From contig DBXD01000033.1 of the NCBI GenBank assembly GCA_002309425.1, positions 6,244 through 24,882 of the forward strand: a stretch of DNA of 18,639 nucleotides. The letters run 5' to 3'. Positions 1 to 8,898 of this stretch are shown in pieces. The notes under the pieces were generated by a model. It searched no databases. It had not been told where the DNA came from and saw nothing but the letters and a program-made list of their open reading frames with translations. This stretch comes from Cyanobacteria bacterium UBA1221. GTDB lineage: Bacteria > Cyanobacteriota > Vampirovibrionia > Gastranaerophilales > Gastranaerophilaceae. Positions within the stretch are counted from its first letter, which is position 1. Each line of letters begins with the position of its first letter. Made by a program: the position numbers and the translations under genes.

Positions 1-1052
1 GGATTCGGCATAAAGTCTTTTTCAGGGTCTTCCGCATTTATACGGCATTCCATAGCATGTCCGCGCAAAACAATATCATCCTGTTTAAAATCTAACCTCT
101 CACCTGAAGCGACGAGGATTTGTTCTCTGACCAAATCAACATTTGAAATCATTTCGGTAACGCAGTGTTCAACCTGTATTCTGGTATTCATTTCCATAAA
201 ATACCATTTACCGTCATTATCAAGTAAAAATTCACAAGTACCGACACCTTCATAGTTTATGGCTTTGGCTGCCCTTACGGCCGCTGCTCCCATTTGACGT
301 CTTGTTTCCTCATTTATTGCCGGAGAAGGTGCTTCTTCCAGTAATTTTTGATGTCGTCTTTGAATAGAGCAATCTCTTTCCCCAAAGTGAACTACATTAC
401 CGTATCTGTCCGCTAAAATCTGAACCTCTATGTGACGTGGATTTTCAAGATATTTTTCCGCATATACATCGGGGTTGCCAAAAAAATTTTTAGCTTCAGC
501 CTGACATAACGGCATATTTGTATCGACTTCGGAATCACTTCTGCATATTCTCATACCTTTACCGCCACCGCCTGCTGTTGCTTTCAGAATAATCGGATAA
601 CCAACCCGAGCAGCAAATTCTTTAACTTCCTCAGGTGTTTGCAAAATACCTGTTCCGGGGGTTACGGGAACGTCATTTTCAATCATAGTCTGACGCGCCG
701 AAGCTTTATCACCCATCCTTCTCATCGCTTCAGAGGAAGGACCGATGAATTTAATTTTCTGCTTTTCACAAACTTCCACAAAATCCGGGCTTTCTGACAT
801 GAAACCATAACCCGGGTGAATAGCATCCGCTCCTGAAACGTCAACTGCCGACATAATTGCAGGTATACTCAAATAGCTCTTGGAACTCTGAGCAGGCCCT
901 ATACAATATGCCTCTGTCGCCAATCTTACGTGAAGTGAATTTGCATCTGCCTGCGAATAAATTGCGACTGTCGGGATTCCTAACTCACGACAAGCCCTTA
1001 TTATTCTTACAGCTATTTCACCTCTGTTTGCGATTAAAACTTTTCTAAACAT
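1..1052 (-). CDS. accC: Biotin carboxylase subunit of acetyl-CoA carboxylase, 3' end outside the window
   Basis: The product is the ATP-grasp enzyme that carboxylates biotin on AccB with bicarbonate and ATP, the first half-reaction of acetyl-CoA carboxylase and the entry to fatty-acid synthesis in the cytoplasm. I translated 350 codons from the ATG at 1052-1050 before the window ends; the family is about 450 residues, so the C-terminal quarter is missing only because of the window edge. The N-terminal domain begins MFRKVLIANRGEIAVRIIRA, the usual family start. HPGYGF lies near residue 79, MGDK near 113, the glycine-rich ATP loop (KATAGGGGKGMR) near 157-168, and the catalytic block MEMNTRIQVEH near 286-296. 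AAGGG lies 7 bases before the ATG. The gene follows accB after 92 bp and is probably in the efp-accB-accC transcript. No frame disruption is visible. Confidence 0.96.
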   Translation of the reverse strand, partial: MFRKVLIANRGEIAVRIIRACRELGIPTVAIYSQADANSLHVRLATEAYCIGPAQSSKSYLSIPAIMSAVDVSGADAIHPGYGFMSESPDFVEVCEKQKIKFIGPSSEAMRRMGDKASARQTMIENDVPVTPGTGILQTPEEVKEFAARVGYPIILKATAGGGGKGMRICRSDSEVDTNMPLCQAEAKNFFGNPDVYAEKYLENPRHIEVQILADRYGNVVHFGERDCSIQRRHQKLLEEAPSPAINEETRRQMGAAAVRAAKAINYEGVGTCEFLLDNDGKWYFMEMNTRIQVEHCVTEMISNVDLVREQILVASGERLDFKQDDIVLRGHAMECRINAEDPEKDFMPN

Positions 1053-1144
1053 CCATATCCCTTTTCAAAAGTAAACAGAAAACCGTCAAACTTTCATTTA
1101 ATATAAAAGTCCTATGCTCTATTCACTAACTGATTTACGTCTAT

Positions 1145-1573
1145 CTACTCCACATACATCAAAATTTGTCCGAATTCAACCGGTTGTCCGTCCTGGACAC
1201 AAATTTCAACGATTTTACCCGAAATTTCCGTTTCAATTTCGTTCATCAACTTCATTGCCTCAATTATACAAACCTTATCACCCTTGCTTACAGTTTGTCC
1301 AACAGTCACAAAAGGCTTTGCATCAGGCGAAGGCGAAGTGTAGAAAGTTCCCACCATCGGAGAAACTATCGGTATTCCCTTCTTAGAATCCGTTACGACT
1401 TCCGCTTCCCTTGCAGGAGCCGGAGCCGCAGCAGGAACAACCGCAGCCGGCGAAACAATAACATCCTTTCTGATAGTAATTGCATTATCGCCGTCTTCTA
1501 ACGAAATTTCGGTTAGTTCATTGTCATTCAAAACTTTTGAAAGTTTTTCTATATATTCAATATCAAAATTCAT
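1145..1573 (-). CDS. accB: Biotin carboxyl carrier protein of acetyl-CoA carboxylase
   Basis: This small carrier holds the biotin that moves between biotin carboxylase and carboxyltransferase. With the start chosen here it is 142 residues: an N-terminal helical segment (MNFDIEYIEKLSKVL), an Ala/Pro-rich flexible linker near residues 43-57, and a C-terminal biotinyl domain. The biotinylation site is EAMKLMNEI, with the lysine at about residue 108; the classic motif is AMKMM, so Leu replaces the first Met after the lysine, a common variant. The start is uncertain. An in-frame GTG at 1594 and an ATG at 1588 would add 7 or 5 residues; the 1588 ATG has AGGGA 7 bases upstream, the 1573 ATG has AAAGG 7 bases upstream. 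I chose 1573 because the protein then begins where family members begin. It lies between efp and accC. Confidence 0.93.
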   Translation of the reverse strand: MNFDIEYIEKLSKVLNDNELTEISLEDGDNAITIRKDVIVSPAAVVPAAAPAPAREAEVVTDSKKGIPIVSPMVGTFYTSPSPDAKPFVTVGQTVSKGDKVCIIEAMKLMNEIETEISGKIVEICVQDGQPVEFGQILMYVE

Positions 1574-1608
1574 TTTTGAACCTTTCATTTTCACATCCCT
1601 GAATAGTC

Positions 1609-2166
1609 TTATGCTCTATCAAGGTATTCATTTGTTCTGGTATCAACCCTAATTTTATCCCCATTAGAGATAAAGAAAGGAACATTAACAACAGCACCGG
1701 TTTCAAGAGTAGCCGGTTTTGTTCCGCCCTGAGCAGTATTACCCTTTTCAGAAGGCGGAGTATCAGTTACTTCCAATACAACGTGGGCAGGAATATCAAC
1801 ACCGATAATTTTACCGTCATGCATCAATACCTGAACTTCCATGTTCTCTTTCAGATATTTAACACCGTCACCCATTTGAACTTCGGAAACACCAAGCTGC
1901 TCATAGGTTTCGTTATCCATCATTATGAACTCGGAGCCTTCTTTATACAAATACTGCATTTCACGTCTGTCCAAAGTAGCCTTGCCTACTTTTTCACCTG
2001 CTCTGAAAGTTCTTTCAACAACCTGTCCTGTTTCGACATTCTTTAACTTTGTTCTTACAAATGCTGCACCTTTACCCGGTTTTACGTGTAAAAATTCAAC
2101 AACAGACCAAAGTCCGTTATCCAATTCAAGCGTCAAGCCTGTTTTTAAGTCGTTTACTGAAATCAT
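1609..2166 (-). CDS. efp: Translation elongation factor P
   Basis: EF-P binds between the ribosomal P and E sites and relieves stalling at consecutive prolines. The 185-residue length is normal. The KOW-like N-terminal domain carries the loop HVKPGKGAAFVRTKLKN, with the tip lysine at residue 32, the position modified in many bacteria; no modification gene is in this window, so its modification is unknown. Two OB-type domains follow (about 65-128 and 130-185), and the C-terminal domain contains GGTKPATLETGA and ends DTRTNEYLDRA. The wording is close to cyanobacterial EF-P from memory. AGGGG lies about 7 bases before the ATG. The gene is 35 bp upstream of accB; efp-accB adjacency is common in Cyanobacteria, supporting one transcript despite unrelated functions. 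Confidence 0.97.
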   Translation of the reverse strand: MISVNDLKTGLTLELDNGLWSVVEFLHVKPGKGAAFVRTKLKNVETGQVVERTFRAGEKVGKATLDRREMQYLYKEGSEFIMMDNETYEQLGVSEVQMGDGVKYLKENMEVQVLMHDGKIIGVDIPAHVVLEVTDTPPSEKGNTAQGGTKPATLETGAVVNVPFFISNGDKIRVDTRTNEYLDRA

Positions 2167-2237
2167 ATTTTTCCCCTATTTTAACTTATATTCTACTTTG
2201 TACTCAGTTTAGCATAAAAATGAACTATCACCAAATT

Positions 2238-2256
2238 TATTTACAAAATGTAAATA
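2238..2256. other. AT-rich perfect inverted repeat between the autotransporter and efp
   Basis: TATTTACA, a 3-base AAA loop, then TGTAAATA form an 8-bp perfect hairpin or palindrome, 20 bases past the autotransporter stop and 72 bases before the efp ATG. It lacks the GC-rich stem and clean T run of a good intrinsic terminator, so it may be a weak terminator, a regulator site for efp, or chance in AT-rich DNA. Confidence 0.3.
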
Positions 2257-2276
2257 GGAAAAATAAATATCAGGTT

Positions 2277-5200
2277 TTATTTAATTATTTTTTTAGTTTT
2301 AGCTATATCAGTAGTTTTCAAATCTTTACCGATTGCCCATCTGAAGCCTGCCTGCAAAGAAACACCTGTTCGGCCGCCGTTTCTCAGCATTGTCTGGAAG
2401 AATGCGGTAAATCTCTTACCCCAAGATTTTTGGACACCAGCTCCATATTGAACATAAGGTTTTACTGACATACTCGGTAATCTTGTTTCATTTGCGGCAA
2501 AATCCGTTTTGCCCATAATGTTCCACATCATATCAACGCCCAAATAAGGCTGCCACCCGTGTTCTAAGTTACCGATTAATTTTATTCCCGGAGCAATCTG
2601 TATTGCATTCAACGGGTCGCTCTTAATTCTTACTCCTGCGGCATTTGTGTAATCAAAGGTATTAGCAAAAGTATAACCCAAGAATAATGAAGGCTGAATT
2701 ATCAATTTACCTTGCGCAACTTCGATATTGTAACCCGTTTTATTTGCAATACCCGCAGTAAGCATAGAGAATTTATCTGTGCCGTATGCGGTGAAAGCTT
2801 CACCGCCGCTTGCACCTGTTGACATCGTTATACCTGTAAAGAAGTTGCCTTTATACAAAGACCCTGTAAGACCAAGTGTACCGCCCTGCTGATCCATATC
2901 TATTCCTTTGTATTCCTGGTGACTGCCATTATAACCGATGAATGCCGAAATTACCCCTTTGCAGCCTCTGCCCAAGTCAATCAAATCAGTATCACCGCCA
3001 TATAACATTCCGTATGCTATATTTGAAACACTTGTACCATTTTTTAAATCAACGGATTCGAATGTTGTATACGGTTTTACCCACATACCCTGATTTGTTT
3101 CAGGAATGTTGCTGTTTACATAAACAAGTGAGGACTCGGCATCTGCATATTTGTTTATATTTTCAGCTGCCATTCTCTGGTTTTGAGAGTATTTTGTATA
3201 TCTGTCCATATGGAAGAAACCGTCTTGCAACACTTGCGATTGAGTTAAAAATCCTCCAACCAAAGATGCAACAGGACTTGCCATTACAGACGGATTGAAG
3301 TCATTAAAACCGTTACCGCTGCCGCCATAGGTTAACCAGCCCTCGGAAATATTACCGCTAAGTCGTCTTATAGGAGTCATTATTGACGGTAATTCAAAAT
3401 AATCAGACGTTACGTTATCTCTTCCGAGGTTTGTAGTATCACCTAAGTGAATTCTGATATTATCTTTTACCGGTAAACCCGTAAAGTTTATATCAGAAAC
3501 ATTGAATAGCCCACCGCCATTTGTAATGTTTGCATCAAATGTATCGGATGTCAGATTTGTCAAATTAAAGTCTAATACCAAATCAGCTCTGCTGTTCAAA
3601 TTTACATTACCCAGATTTACGTTTCCAAGCCGCCCGTCACCAACATCAACACCACCACCGTTTACATTCAAAGCATTCGCTTCCGAAATATCCGCATTAT
3701 CAGTAAATGACAACATGCCGGAATTTAGATTTATCGTATTTCCCACTATTTTACTGTCTATAAATAAATCGCCTCCGATATTTGTTGTTCCTGTTCCTGA
3801 TATAGTTCCTTGAGTTGTTCCGCCTGTATAATTTAAAATTCCATCGTTATTTACAAAATCTGAGACCAAATTTTCCGCTTTAGTGGTAATAGTTCCCTGA
3901 TTATTTACGGTTTCGGCTATAATATTACTGTTATTGACGATATTTCCTTCATTGTTAATTGTTTTCTGAGAGATTGAGGAATCATTGACAAAATCACCCG
4001 ACTTGTGTGTAAGTGTACCGGTTCCGAAAATCGAATTATCATTCGTGAAACTGCTATTTATAACCATTTCATTATGATTTTCAAGGATAGTAGAATTTTT
4101 TGCGGCTCCGTTTACACTTAACAGACCATAGTTAACAACATCTCCTGTAATTTCAAGATTATTGCCGTCAAGATTTAATATTCCTGAATTGGTTATATTA
4201 ATTTTACCGGTATTATTCATTTTATCCGTAACTGTAACAACACCGCTTATACCTAAAAGAGCATTATCTGACGTTATTAATGTGCCCTGCTCAACATTTG
4301 CTCCGTCAGCTATTTGTGTTGAGCCTGAAAGTATACTGATTACTCCGTCAGGGCTCGTTGTATTGGAAATATTATCAGCAATTAAATTATTACCCGTCAA
4401 ATTCAAATTGCCGCTATTTACAATCCCATTTATGTTATCAATGATATCAACATTATTCAGGGTTAATGTATTACCTGCAGCAACAATTGCAACAGTATTT
4501 GCACCGGTAATTTTTGTGTTATTAACTTCAACCACAGTTTCATTACCTGATGTTATTTCAAATAAATCATACTGATTATTTCCCGCATCTGTACCGTTGA
4601 TTGTCGATTTGTTGCCGTTTTCATCCATAACTCCGTTAATAACAAGTTTTCCGCCTGCTGTTATTCCGGAATTTTTTGATGCGACAAACTCATCATTTGC
4701 CGAATCAAAATTAAAATGTCTGTCATCCGTTGTGGTAAATTGGTTTACCAATGCAAGATTATCTGCTTTGTCCCCATAATCCTTATCTCCGTCACTGACT
4801 AAAACTATCCAATCTAAAGTATCTTGCAACTGCTGCGCAGTATCAGAACTTGTAACAGATATAGTTGACTCTATTGTCCTTGTAATTGTATATTCACCGA
4901 AATCAGCATTCCAATTTATATCCGGTCCCGACCATTCGTCAGAACCTGTTATATCCAACGTTACAGTAGTATTAAAATCATTCAAAACATCTGTACCTAG
5001 TGAAATCGTCGTATCTGTATCGGCATTGAACAGCACTTGATGCGTAATTTCTGTACTTTCCGTAAAATCCTGCAAAACCTTGCCAACAAGATTTATTTCG
5101 GAAAGAACAATATTTCCGTAGCTATTATCCCCGTCAACAGTAATTGTATCCGATTGAATGTTTGATATATTGGTCACATTCAAATCCATCTTAAAATTCA

Positions 5201-8200
5201 AATCACTGTCTAATTCGGTCGCTCCAAGTATCAAATCCTGCACAACAACATTTGCGGCATCAAGTATTCCGTTCTTAACATCGTTCTTGAATCCGTATAA
5301 ATCAAGACCACCTTCTTCACCAATAGTAATTGTGCCGCCATTAAAGAGATTTAAAGTATTTCCGCTGACAGTAGCATTGAATATATAATCACCGCCCGTT
5401 TGATCTATATCTTTGAGAATCTCTTTTAAATTACTATCCAGTGTCAAATAGGCATTTTCCTTATTTATATTAATTATACCGTAATCGCCCGTAATATCAT
5501 CATTGAAAGTAATTGATTTACCTTCTTTGGCATTAAGATTGATAACACTGTCCAAAGCATTAAAAATAGCATTGGAAACGCCGTTTGAAACACTTATAGT
5601 ACTATCTCCAAGTACGGATATATCAGCTTGGCCTTTATTACCTGTGAATTTAACATCCGCATTATCCGCAACAATATTAATGGTAGAAACCGAAGTATCA
5701 CCAGCGTAATTTGCTATTGCCCCGCCAACGCCTGTTGTTGCGTTACCTATAAAGGATGAATCAACAAATGTTATATCTCCATTACTATTAAATATCGCAC
5801 CACCTGAGGAATCTGAATTTCCTATACTGTAATTATTTGTAAAATCACCTGTAACAGCACCTATAATTGAATTTCTGTTTGCTATTGCACCACCGGAAGC
5901 ATTGTTTTTCTCTCCCAGAGAATAATTCTCGGAAAAATCACCGGCGATATCACCAATAGCGCCCTCTATGTTATATATCGCTCCGCCGGAAGCATATCTT
6001 CCAACACCGCTACTGCCTGTTGCCGGCACAAGTACCGATTTATTACCCGTGAAATCACTTTTTATTGAACCTATCGTAGAGTTTTTATTATATATTGCAC
6101 CACCAAAAGCATCTATATCAGAAGATACCCGATTCTTTCCGAAATCCCCTTCAATAGAATTAATAATTGCTTTTGATGAATATATTGCGCCTCCGTTTGC
6201 CAAATGACCTTCGGCATAATTATTTTTAAAATTTCCTTTTATATCCCCAATATGTGCTATATTAGTTGCTTGGGTCGAAGTATTTCTGTTAAAAATTGCA
6301 CCGCCAAACGCTTCATTTTGACTTTTTACATAGTTTTCAGCAAAATCACCTGTAATTGATTCTATTCTTGCTTTTGTTTTCGTACCTACGTTATTATAAA
6401 TTGCACCGCCGTATGCGCCAACCTTACCTTCAGCGTAGTTTCCCATAAAATTCGCAACAACTTCTTTAATTGTTGCTCTATCGGTTCCGTTAAAAATTGC
6501 ACCACCATTTGCACTATTATTATCCGATTTTGCATAATTTTCTGTAAAATTCCCTCTTAAATAACTTATCTCCGAGTTATCCTGGTAGTTTGCAACAGCA
6601 CCTCCATATACATCCTTGCTTGCTGATTCTGCGGACGAATTGTATGTATAATTACCCTTAAAATCACCTATGATTGATGATATTATCCCGCCTTTACGAT
6701 TGGCAACAGCTCCGCCGTACGCATGACTGTTTGTCGATTCTGTATAATTTTCTATAAAATTACCTGCTATTGTTCCTATTTCGCTTACGGCATTTTGAAT
6801 GGCTCCCCCGTGAACATCACTTGATGACTTTACATAATTTTCACTAAAATTGGCCTCTATTGAATTAATTATGCCAATTTCTTCCAAAGAAGCTGTTTTT
6901 ATACCGTTTGCAATAGCACCACCCATGCCGCTGATATTTACATCCAGGTAATTGCCTTCGAATTCTCCTTTAATTTTATCAATCGTACCGGCATTGTATA
7001 TTGAACCGCCATATGCATAATCTTTTTTAACCGCAATATTATTCCCGATAAAAGTACCGTTTATTAAATTGATTGTAGCATTATTATTATAAATTGCACC
7101 GCCAAACGAACCTGAACCGGTCGATTGCGCATAGTTATTTATAAAATCAGCTTCTATAGAATCTATTATTCCTTGTGAATTATATATCGCACCACCTTTT
7201 GCAAAAGTTTTACCAATTGCATAGTTACTTTCAAATACACCCGTAATATCTCTGATTTGTGCGATTTCACTTGCTGTATTTTCATTATATATTGCACCGC
7301 CTAAGGCATCTCCGGAAGCACTTTTTGCATAATTCCCTTTAAAATCACCGGCAACGGATTTAATACCTTTGACGGTATTATTAAATATAGCACCACCGTA
7401 TGCACCTCTGTCACCCAGTGTATAATTTCCGATAAAATCTGCGGCAATCTCCCCTATTGAAGCCGTACCGGTAGAATTAAATATAGCCCCGCCTTTTGCA
7501 ATATTGTTTTCAGATTGGGCATAATTTGCAATAAAGGTACCTGACACACTGCCAATTACCGAACTATTCTGTATATTAGATATTGCACCGCCCTGAGCAT
7601 CAAAATTTTGACTCTCGGATACAGCTACACCCGCAGAATTGTATGTATAATTTCTTATAAAATCGCCGGAAATAGCACCTATCTTACCGCCTTTTCTATT
7701 GGAAACAGCCCCGCCATATGAATGGTTATTCAAGGATTTTGTATAATTCCCAACAAAATTACTTTCTATAGAATTTATTAAGCTTGTATTGTGTATAGCA
7801 CCGCCGTGAACATCGTTCCTTGCAATAACATAGTTTGAGATAAAATTTGATTTAATTGAATCTATTGAGCCGTCATTGCTTGATATTGCACCGCCAAAAC
7901 CACTGTTTATCGTGGCTCCGTTTTTATTAACAGACAAATAATTTGCGATAAAATCGCCTGTAATTGATTTTATTGTTCCGGCATTGTATATTGCACCGCC
8001 AAAAGAACTTTTATTTGAATCTTCCCACATTGTATGGTTATTTACAAAAAATGAAGATAATTCACCAATCGAAAATCCACTTGAGTTAATCAACCCGCCG
8101 CCATATTCTTTTGTTGTTGAAGCTCCAATAATATTTTTTGCAAAATCGGCTCCTTGCAAATCAGCTTTTCGTCTTCCTCCATTATTTGGAGTTTGGTTAT

Positions 8201-8477
8201 AATATATTGATAATGTATTTGAAGCAGGCTCACCGGTATACTCAACTAATGTAGCCAAGCCGGATGTGTCAACATCCCAAATGTATTTTTGTTGTACTTG
8301 GGTACCTTTGTTATAATTTAAAGGATTTAGGTCATAGAACTTGTCCCCGATTTGAATACTTAAATCATTCGGATTTGTAGTTTCTTTTAATAAATCAGTA
8401 TAACTTTCAGCCAAAGCCGGAGTAGCAAATAACATTAATGTCATTAGCGATGCCAATAATAATCTCTTATTAATCAT
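2277..8477 (-). CDS. Giant autotransporter with Chlamydia Pmp-like GGA(I/V)/FxxN repeat passenger
   Basis: This 2066-residue protein reads as a type V (autotransporter) surface protein. A signal peptide spans residues 1-23 (ATPALA before E24). Residues 126-949 hold 25 units of about 31 residues, each with GGA[I/V] (first unit GGGL, unit 12 GGSI), an Ile-rich strand and FxxN, the paired motifs that define Chlamydia polymorphic membrane proteins and predict a parallel beta-helix. Units 2-11 and 12-21 correspond in order. Residues about 950-1700 are a different Asn/Thr/Gly-rich beta-strand repeat region (NNxGxI, LNL phrases). A conserved linker (about 1720-1795, SPVASLVGGFLTQ) leads to a C-terminal barrel starting near GMWVKPY (1797) and ending near GFRWAIG (2050). 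A lysine-rich 16-residue tail follows instead of the usual terminal Phe. AAGGG lies 7 bases before the ATG. Adhesion is a plausible role by analogy only; no protease motif was noticed. The frame is intact throughout. Confidence 0.9.
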   Translation of the reverse strand: MINKRLLLASLMTLMLFATPALAESYTDLLKETTNPNDLSIQIGDKFYDLNPLNYNKGTQVQQKYIWDVDTSGLATLVEYTGEPASNTLSIYYNQTPNNGGRRKADLQGADFAKNIIGASTTKEYGGGLINSSGFSIGELSSFFVNNHTMWEDSNKSSFGGAIYNAGTIKSITGDFIANYLSVNKNGATINSGFGGAISSNDGSIDSIKSNFISNYVIARNDVHGGAIHNTSLINSIESNFVGNYTKSLNNHSYGGAVSNRKGGKIGAISGDFIRNYTYNSAGVAVSESQNFDAQGGAISNIQNSSVIGSVSGTFIANYAQSENNIAKGGAIFNSTGTASIGEIAADFIGNYTLGDRGAYGGAIFNNTVKGIKSVAGDFKGNYAKSASGDALGGAIYNENTASEIAQIRDITGVFESNYAIGKTFAKGGAIYNSQGIIDSIEADFINNYAQSTGSGSFGGAIYNNNATINLINGTFIGNNIAVKKDYAYGGSIYNAGTIDKIKGEFEGNYLDVNISGMGGAIANGIKTASLEEIGIINSIEANFSENYVKSSSDVHGGAIQNAVSEIGTIAGNFIENYTESTNSHAYGGAVANRKGGIISSIIGDFKGNYTYNSSAESASKDVYGGAVANYQDNSEISYLRGNFTENYAKSDNNSANGGAIFNGTDRATIKEVVANFMGNYAEGKVGAYGGAIYNNVGTKTKARIESITGDFAENYVKSQNEAFGGAIFNRNTSTQATNIAHIGDIKGNFKNNYAEGHLANGGAIYSSKAIINSIEGDFGKNRVSSDIDAFGGAIYNKNSTIGSIKSDFTGNKSVLVPATGSSGVGRYASGGAIYNIEGAIGDIAGDFSENYSLGEKNNASGGAIANRNSIIGAVTGDFTNNYSIGNSDSSGGAIFNSNGDITFVDSSFIGNATTGVGGAIANYAGDTSVSTINIVADNADVKFTGNKGQADISVLGDSTISVSNGVSNAIFNALDSVINLNAKEGKSITFNDDITGDYGIININKENAYLTLDSNLKEILKDIDQTGGDYIFNATVSGNTLNLFNGGTITIGEEGGLDLYGFKNDVKNGILDAANVVVQDLILGATELDSDLNFKMDLNVTNISNIQSDTITVDGDNSYGNIVLSEINLVGKVLQDFTESTEITHQVLFNADTDTTISLGTDVLNDFNTTVTLDITGSDEWSGPDINWNADFGEYTITRTIESTISVTSSDTAQQLQDTLDWIVLVSDGDKDYGDKADNLALVNQFTTTDDRHFNFDSANDEFVASKNSGITAGGKLVINGVMDENGNKSTINGTDAGNNQYDLFEITSGNETVVEVNNTKITGANTVAIVAAGNTLTLNNVDIIDNINGIVNSGNLNLTGNNLIADNISNTTSPDGVISILSGSTQIADGANVEQGTLITSDNALLGISGVVTVTDKMNNTGKINITNSGILNLDGNNLEITGDVVNYGLLSVNGAAKNSTILENHNEMVINSSFTNDNSIFGTGTLTHKSGDFVNDSSISQKTINNEGNIVNNSNIIAETVNNQGTITTKAENLVSDFVNNDGILNYTGGTTQGTISGTGTTNIGGDLFIDSKIVGNTINLNSGMLSFTDNADISEANALNVNGGGVDVGDGRLGNVNLGNVNLNSRADLVLDFNLTNLTSDTFDANITNGGGLFNVSDINFTGLPVKDNIRIHLGDTTNLGRDNVTSDYFELPSIMTPIRRLSGNISEGWLTYGGSGNGFNDFNPSVMASPVASLVGGFLTQSQVLQDGFFHMDRYTKYSQNQRMAAENINKYADAESSLVYVNSNIPETNQGMWVKPYTTFESVDLKNGTSVSNIAYGMLYGGDTDLIDLGRGCKGVISAFIGYNGSHQEYKGIDMDQQGGTLGLTGSLYKGNFFTGITMSTGASGGEAFTAYGTDKFSMLTAGIANKTGYNIEVAQGKLIIQPSLFLGYTFANTFDYTNAAGVRIKSDPLNAIQIAPGIKLIGNLEHGWQPYLGVDMMWNIMGKTDFAANETRLPSMSVKPYVQYGAGVQKSWGKRFTAFFQTMLRNGGRTGVSLQAGFRWAIGKDLKTTDIAKTKKIIK
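5988..7013 (-). repeat. Passenger super-repeat copy B (GGA units 12-21, residues 489-830)
   Basis: This is the second copy of the ten-unit block. Insertions relative to copy A sit in unit 13 (extra residues near 525-537), unit 18 (near 698-704) and unit 21 (near 815-829), while the order of distinctive units is conserved. Units 22-25 follow without an evident third copy, although unit 22 resembles units 2 and 12. Confidence 0.8.
7014..8003 (-). repeat. Passenger super-repeat copy A (GGA units 2-11, residues 159-488)
   Basis: Ten successive 31-residue-type units form one block that recurs as the next block (5988-7013). Matching landmarks in order include AIYNAGTI (unit 2 with 12), an HGGAI start (4 with 14), YGGAV followed by NRKGG and then NYTYNS (5 with 15), and AIFN plus a short G.GA end (7 with 17). 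Similarity is clear in protein but diverged in DNA, so the duplication is not recent. Confidence 0.8.
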
Positions 8478-8656
8478 TCCAAAGCCCTTTTTCTATCCCA
8501 ATTAAAATTTTATCCACACATATATTAATCTTTTTTGACTTCGTTTACCAATAATAACATAAATATAAAATTTTTACAGATTGTTTACACAGGATTAATA
8601 TATATCATTTTAATAACAGTTAGGCTGAGGATATTAAAAAGAAAACAAATTGCAAT

Positions 8657-8684
8657 TTTATACCGGCAAAATAATTATTCACAA
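8657..8684 (-). promoter_or_regulatory. Candidate promoter for the autotransporter gene
   Basis: On the minus strand TTGTGA (8684-8679) and TATAAA (8662-8657) are separated by 16 bases, matching sigma-70 consensus at 4/6 and 5/6. Transcription from here would give a leader of roughly 170 bases before the ATG at 8477. The region is AT-rich, so chance matches are likely and other starts are possible. Confidence 0.35.
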
Positions 8685-8756
8685 ATTAGTAAATCTGACC
8701 TACTAACTTTGCTTGGCGGGTTCTCGTTTTTCTCATGCTTATTCTTCGTAACAAAA

Positions 8757-8776
8757 AAAAAGCGGAAGACGGGACT
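8757..8776. repeat. 20-bp direct repeat, copy of the tRNA-Gly 3' end
   Basis: This stretch is identical over 20 bases to 8931-8950, which contains the 3' acceptor strand, discriminator and part of the T arm of tRNA-Gly plus four flanking bases. Identity stops on both sides. The copies are 174 bp apart in the same orientation. Confidence 0.85.
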
Positions 8777-8810
8777 TTATCGCTCATTCGCTTTTAACGG
8801 CAATTCCGCA

Positions 8811-8846
8811 TTTTGTTTTCAGCGATTTCATCGCTTTCAAACAAAA
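8811..8846. repeat. Two-part hairpin in the spacer
   Basis: TTTTGTTT (8811-8818) pairs with AAACAAAA (8839-8846), and inside it AGCGAT (8821-8826) pairs with ATCGCT (8830-8835) around a TTC loop. The stem totals 14 bp with a small internal loop. It is not followed by a T run beyond the stem itself. Confidence 0.6.
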
Positions 8847-8881
8847 GTGCTTCAGCCTCAGCTCATTCGCTCTCGAACCTG

Positions 8882-8898
8882 ACAAGGCTCCGCCTTGT
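8882..8898. repeat. Perfect 7-bp GC-rich hairpin in the spacer
   Basis: ACAAGGC, loop TCC, GCCTTGT. No T run follows on either strand, so it is not a typical intrinsic terminator; it could shape the tRNA precursor trailer. Confidence 0.55.

Noticed and set aside
3502..6207. Several plus-strand ORFs of 60-137 codons inside the autotransporter gene
   Set aside because: They are Pro/Ser-rich mirror readings of the Gly/Asn-rich passenger repeats and lack ribosome-binding sites or domains.
5800..8000. Regularly spaced GCACCGCC-like words on the plus strand, resembling a repeat array or CRISPR
   Set aside because: They are the reverse complement of the codons for the GGAI motif in an intact coding frame; spacing and sequence vary with the protein repeats.
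8535..8882. Plus-strand ORF of 115 codons in the spacer
   Set aside because: It has no recognisable domain or good ribosome-binding site, and its KKRKTGL phrase appears only because it reads the copied tRNA end.
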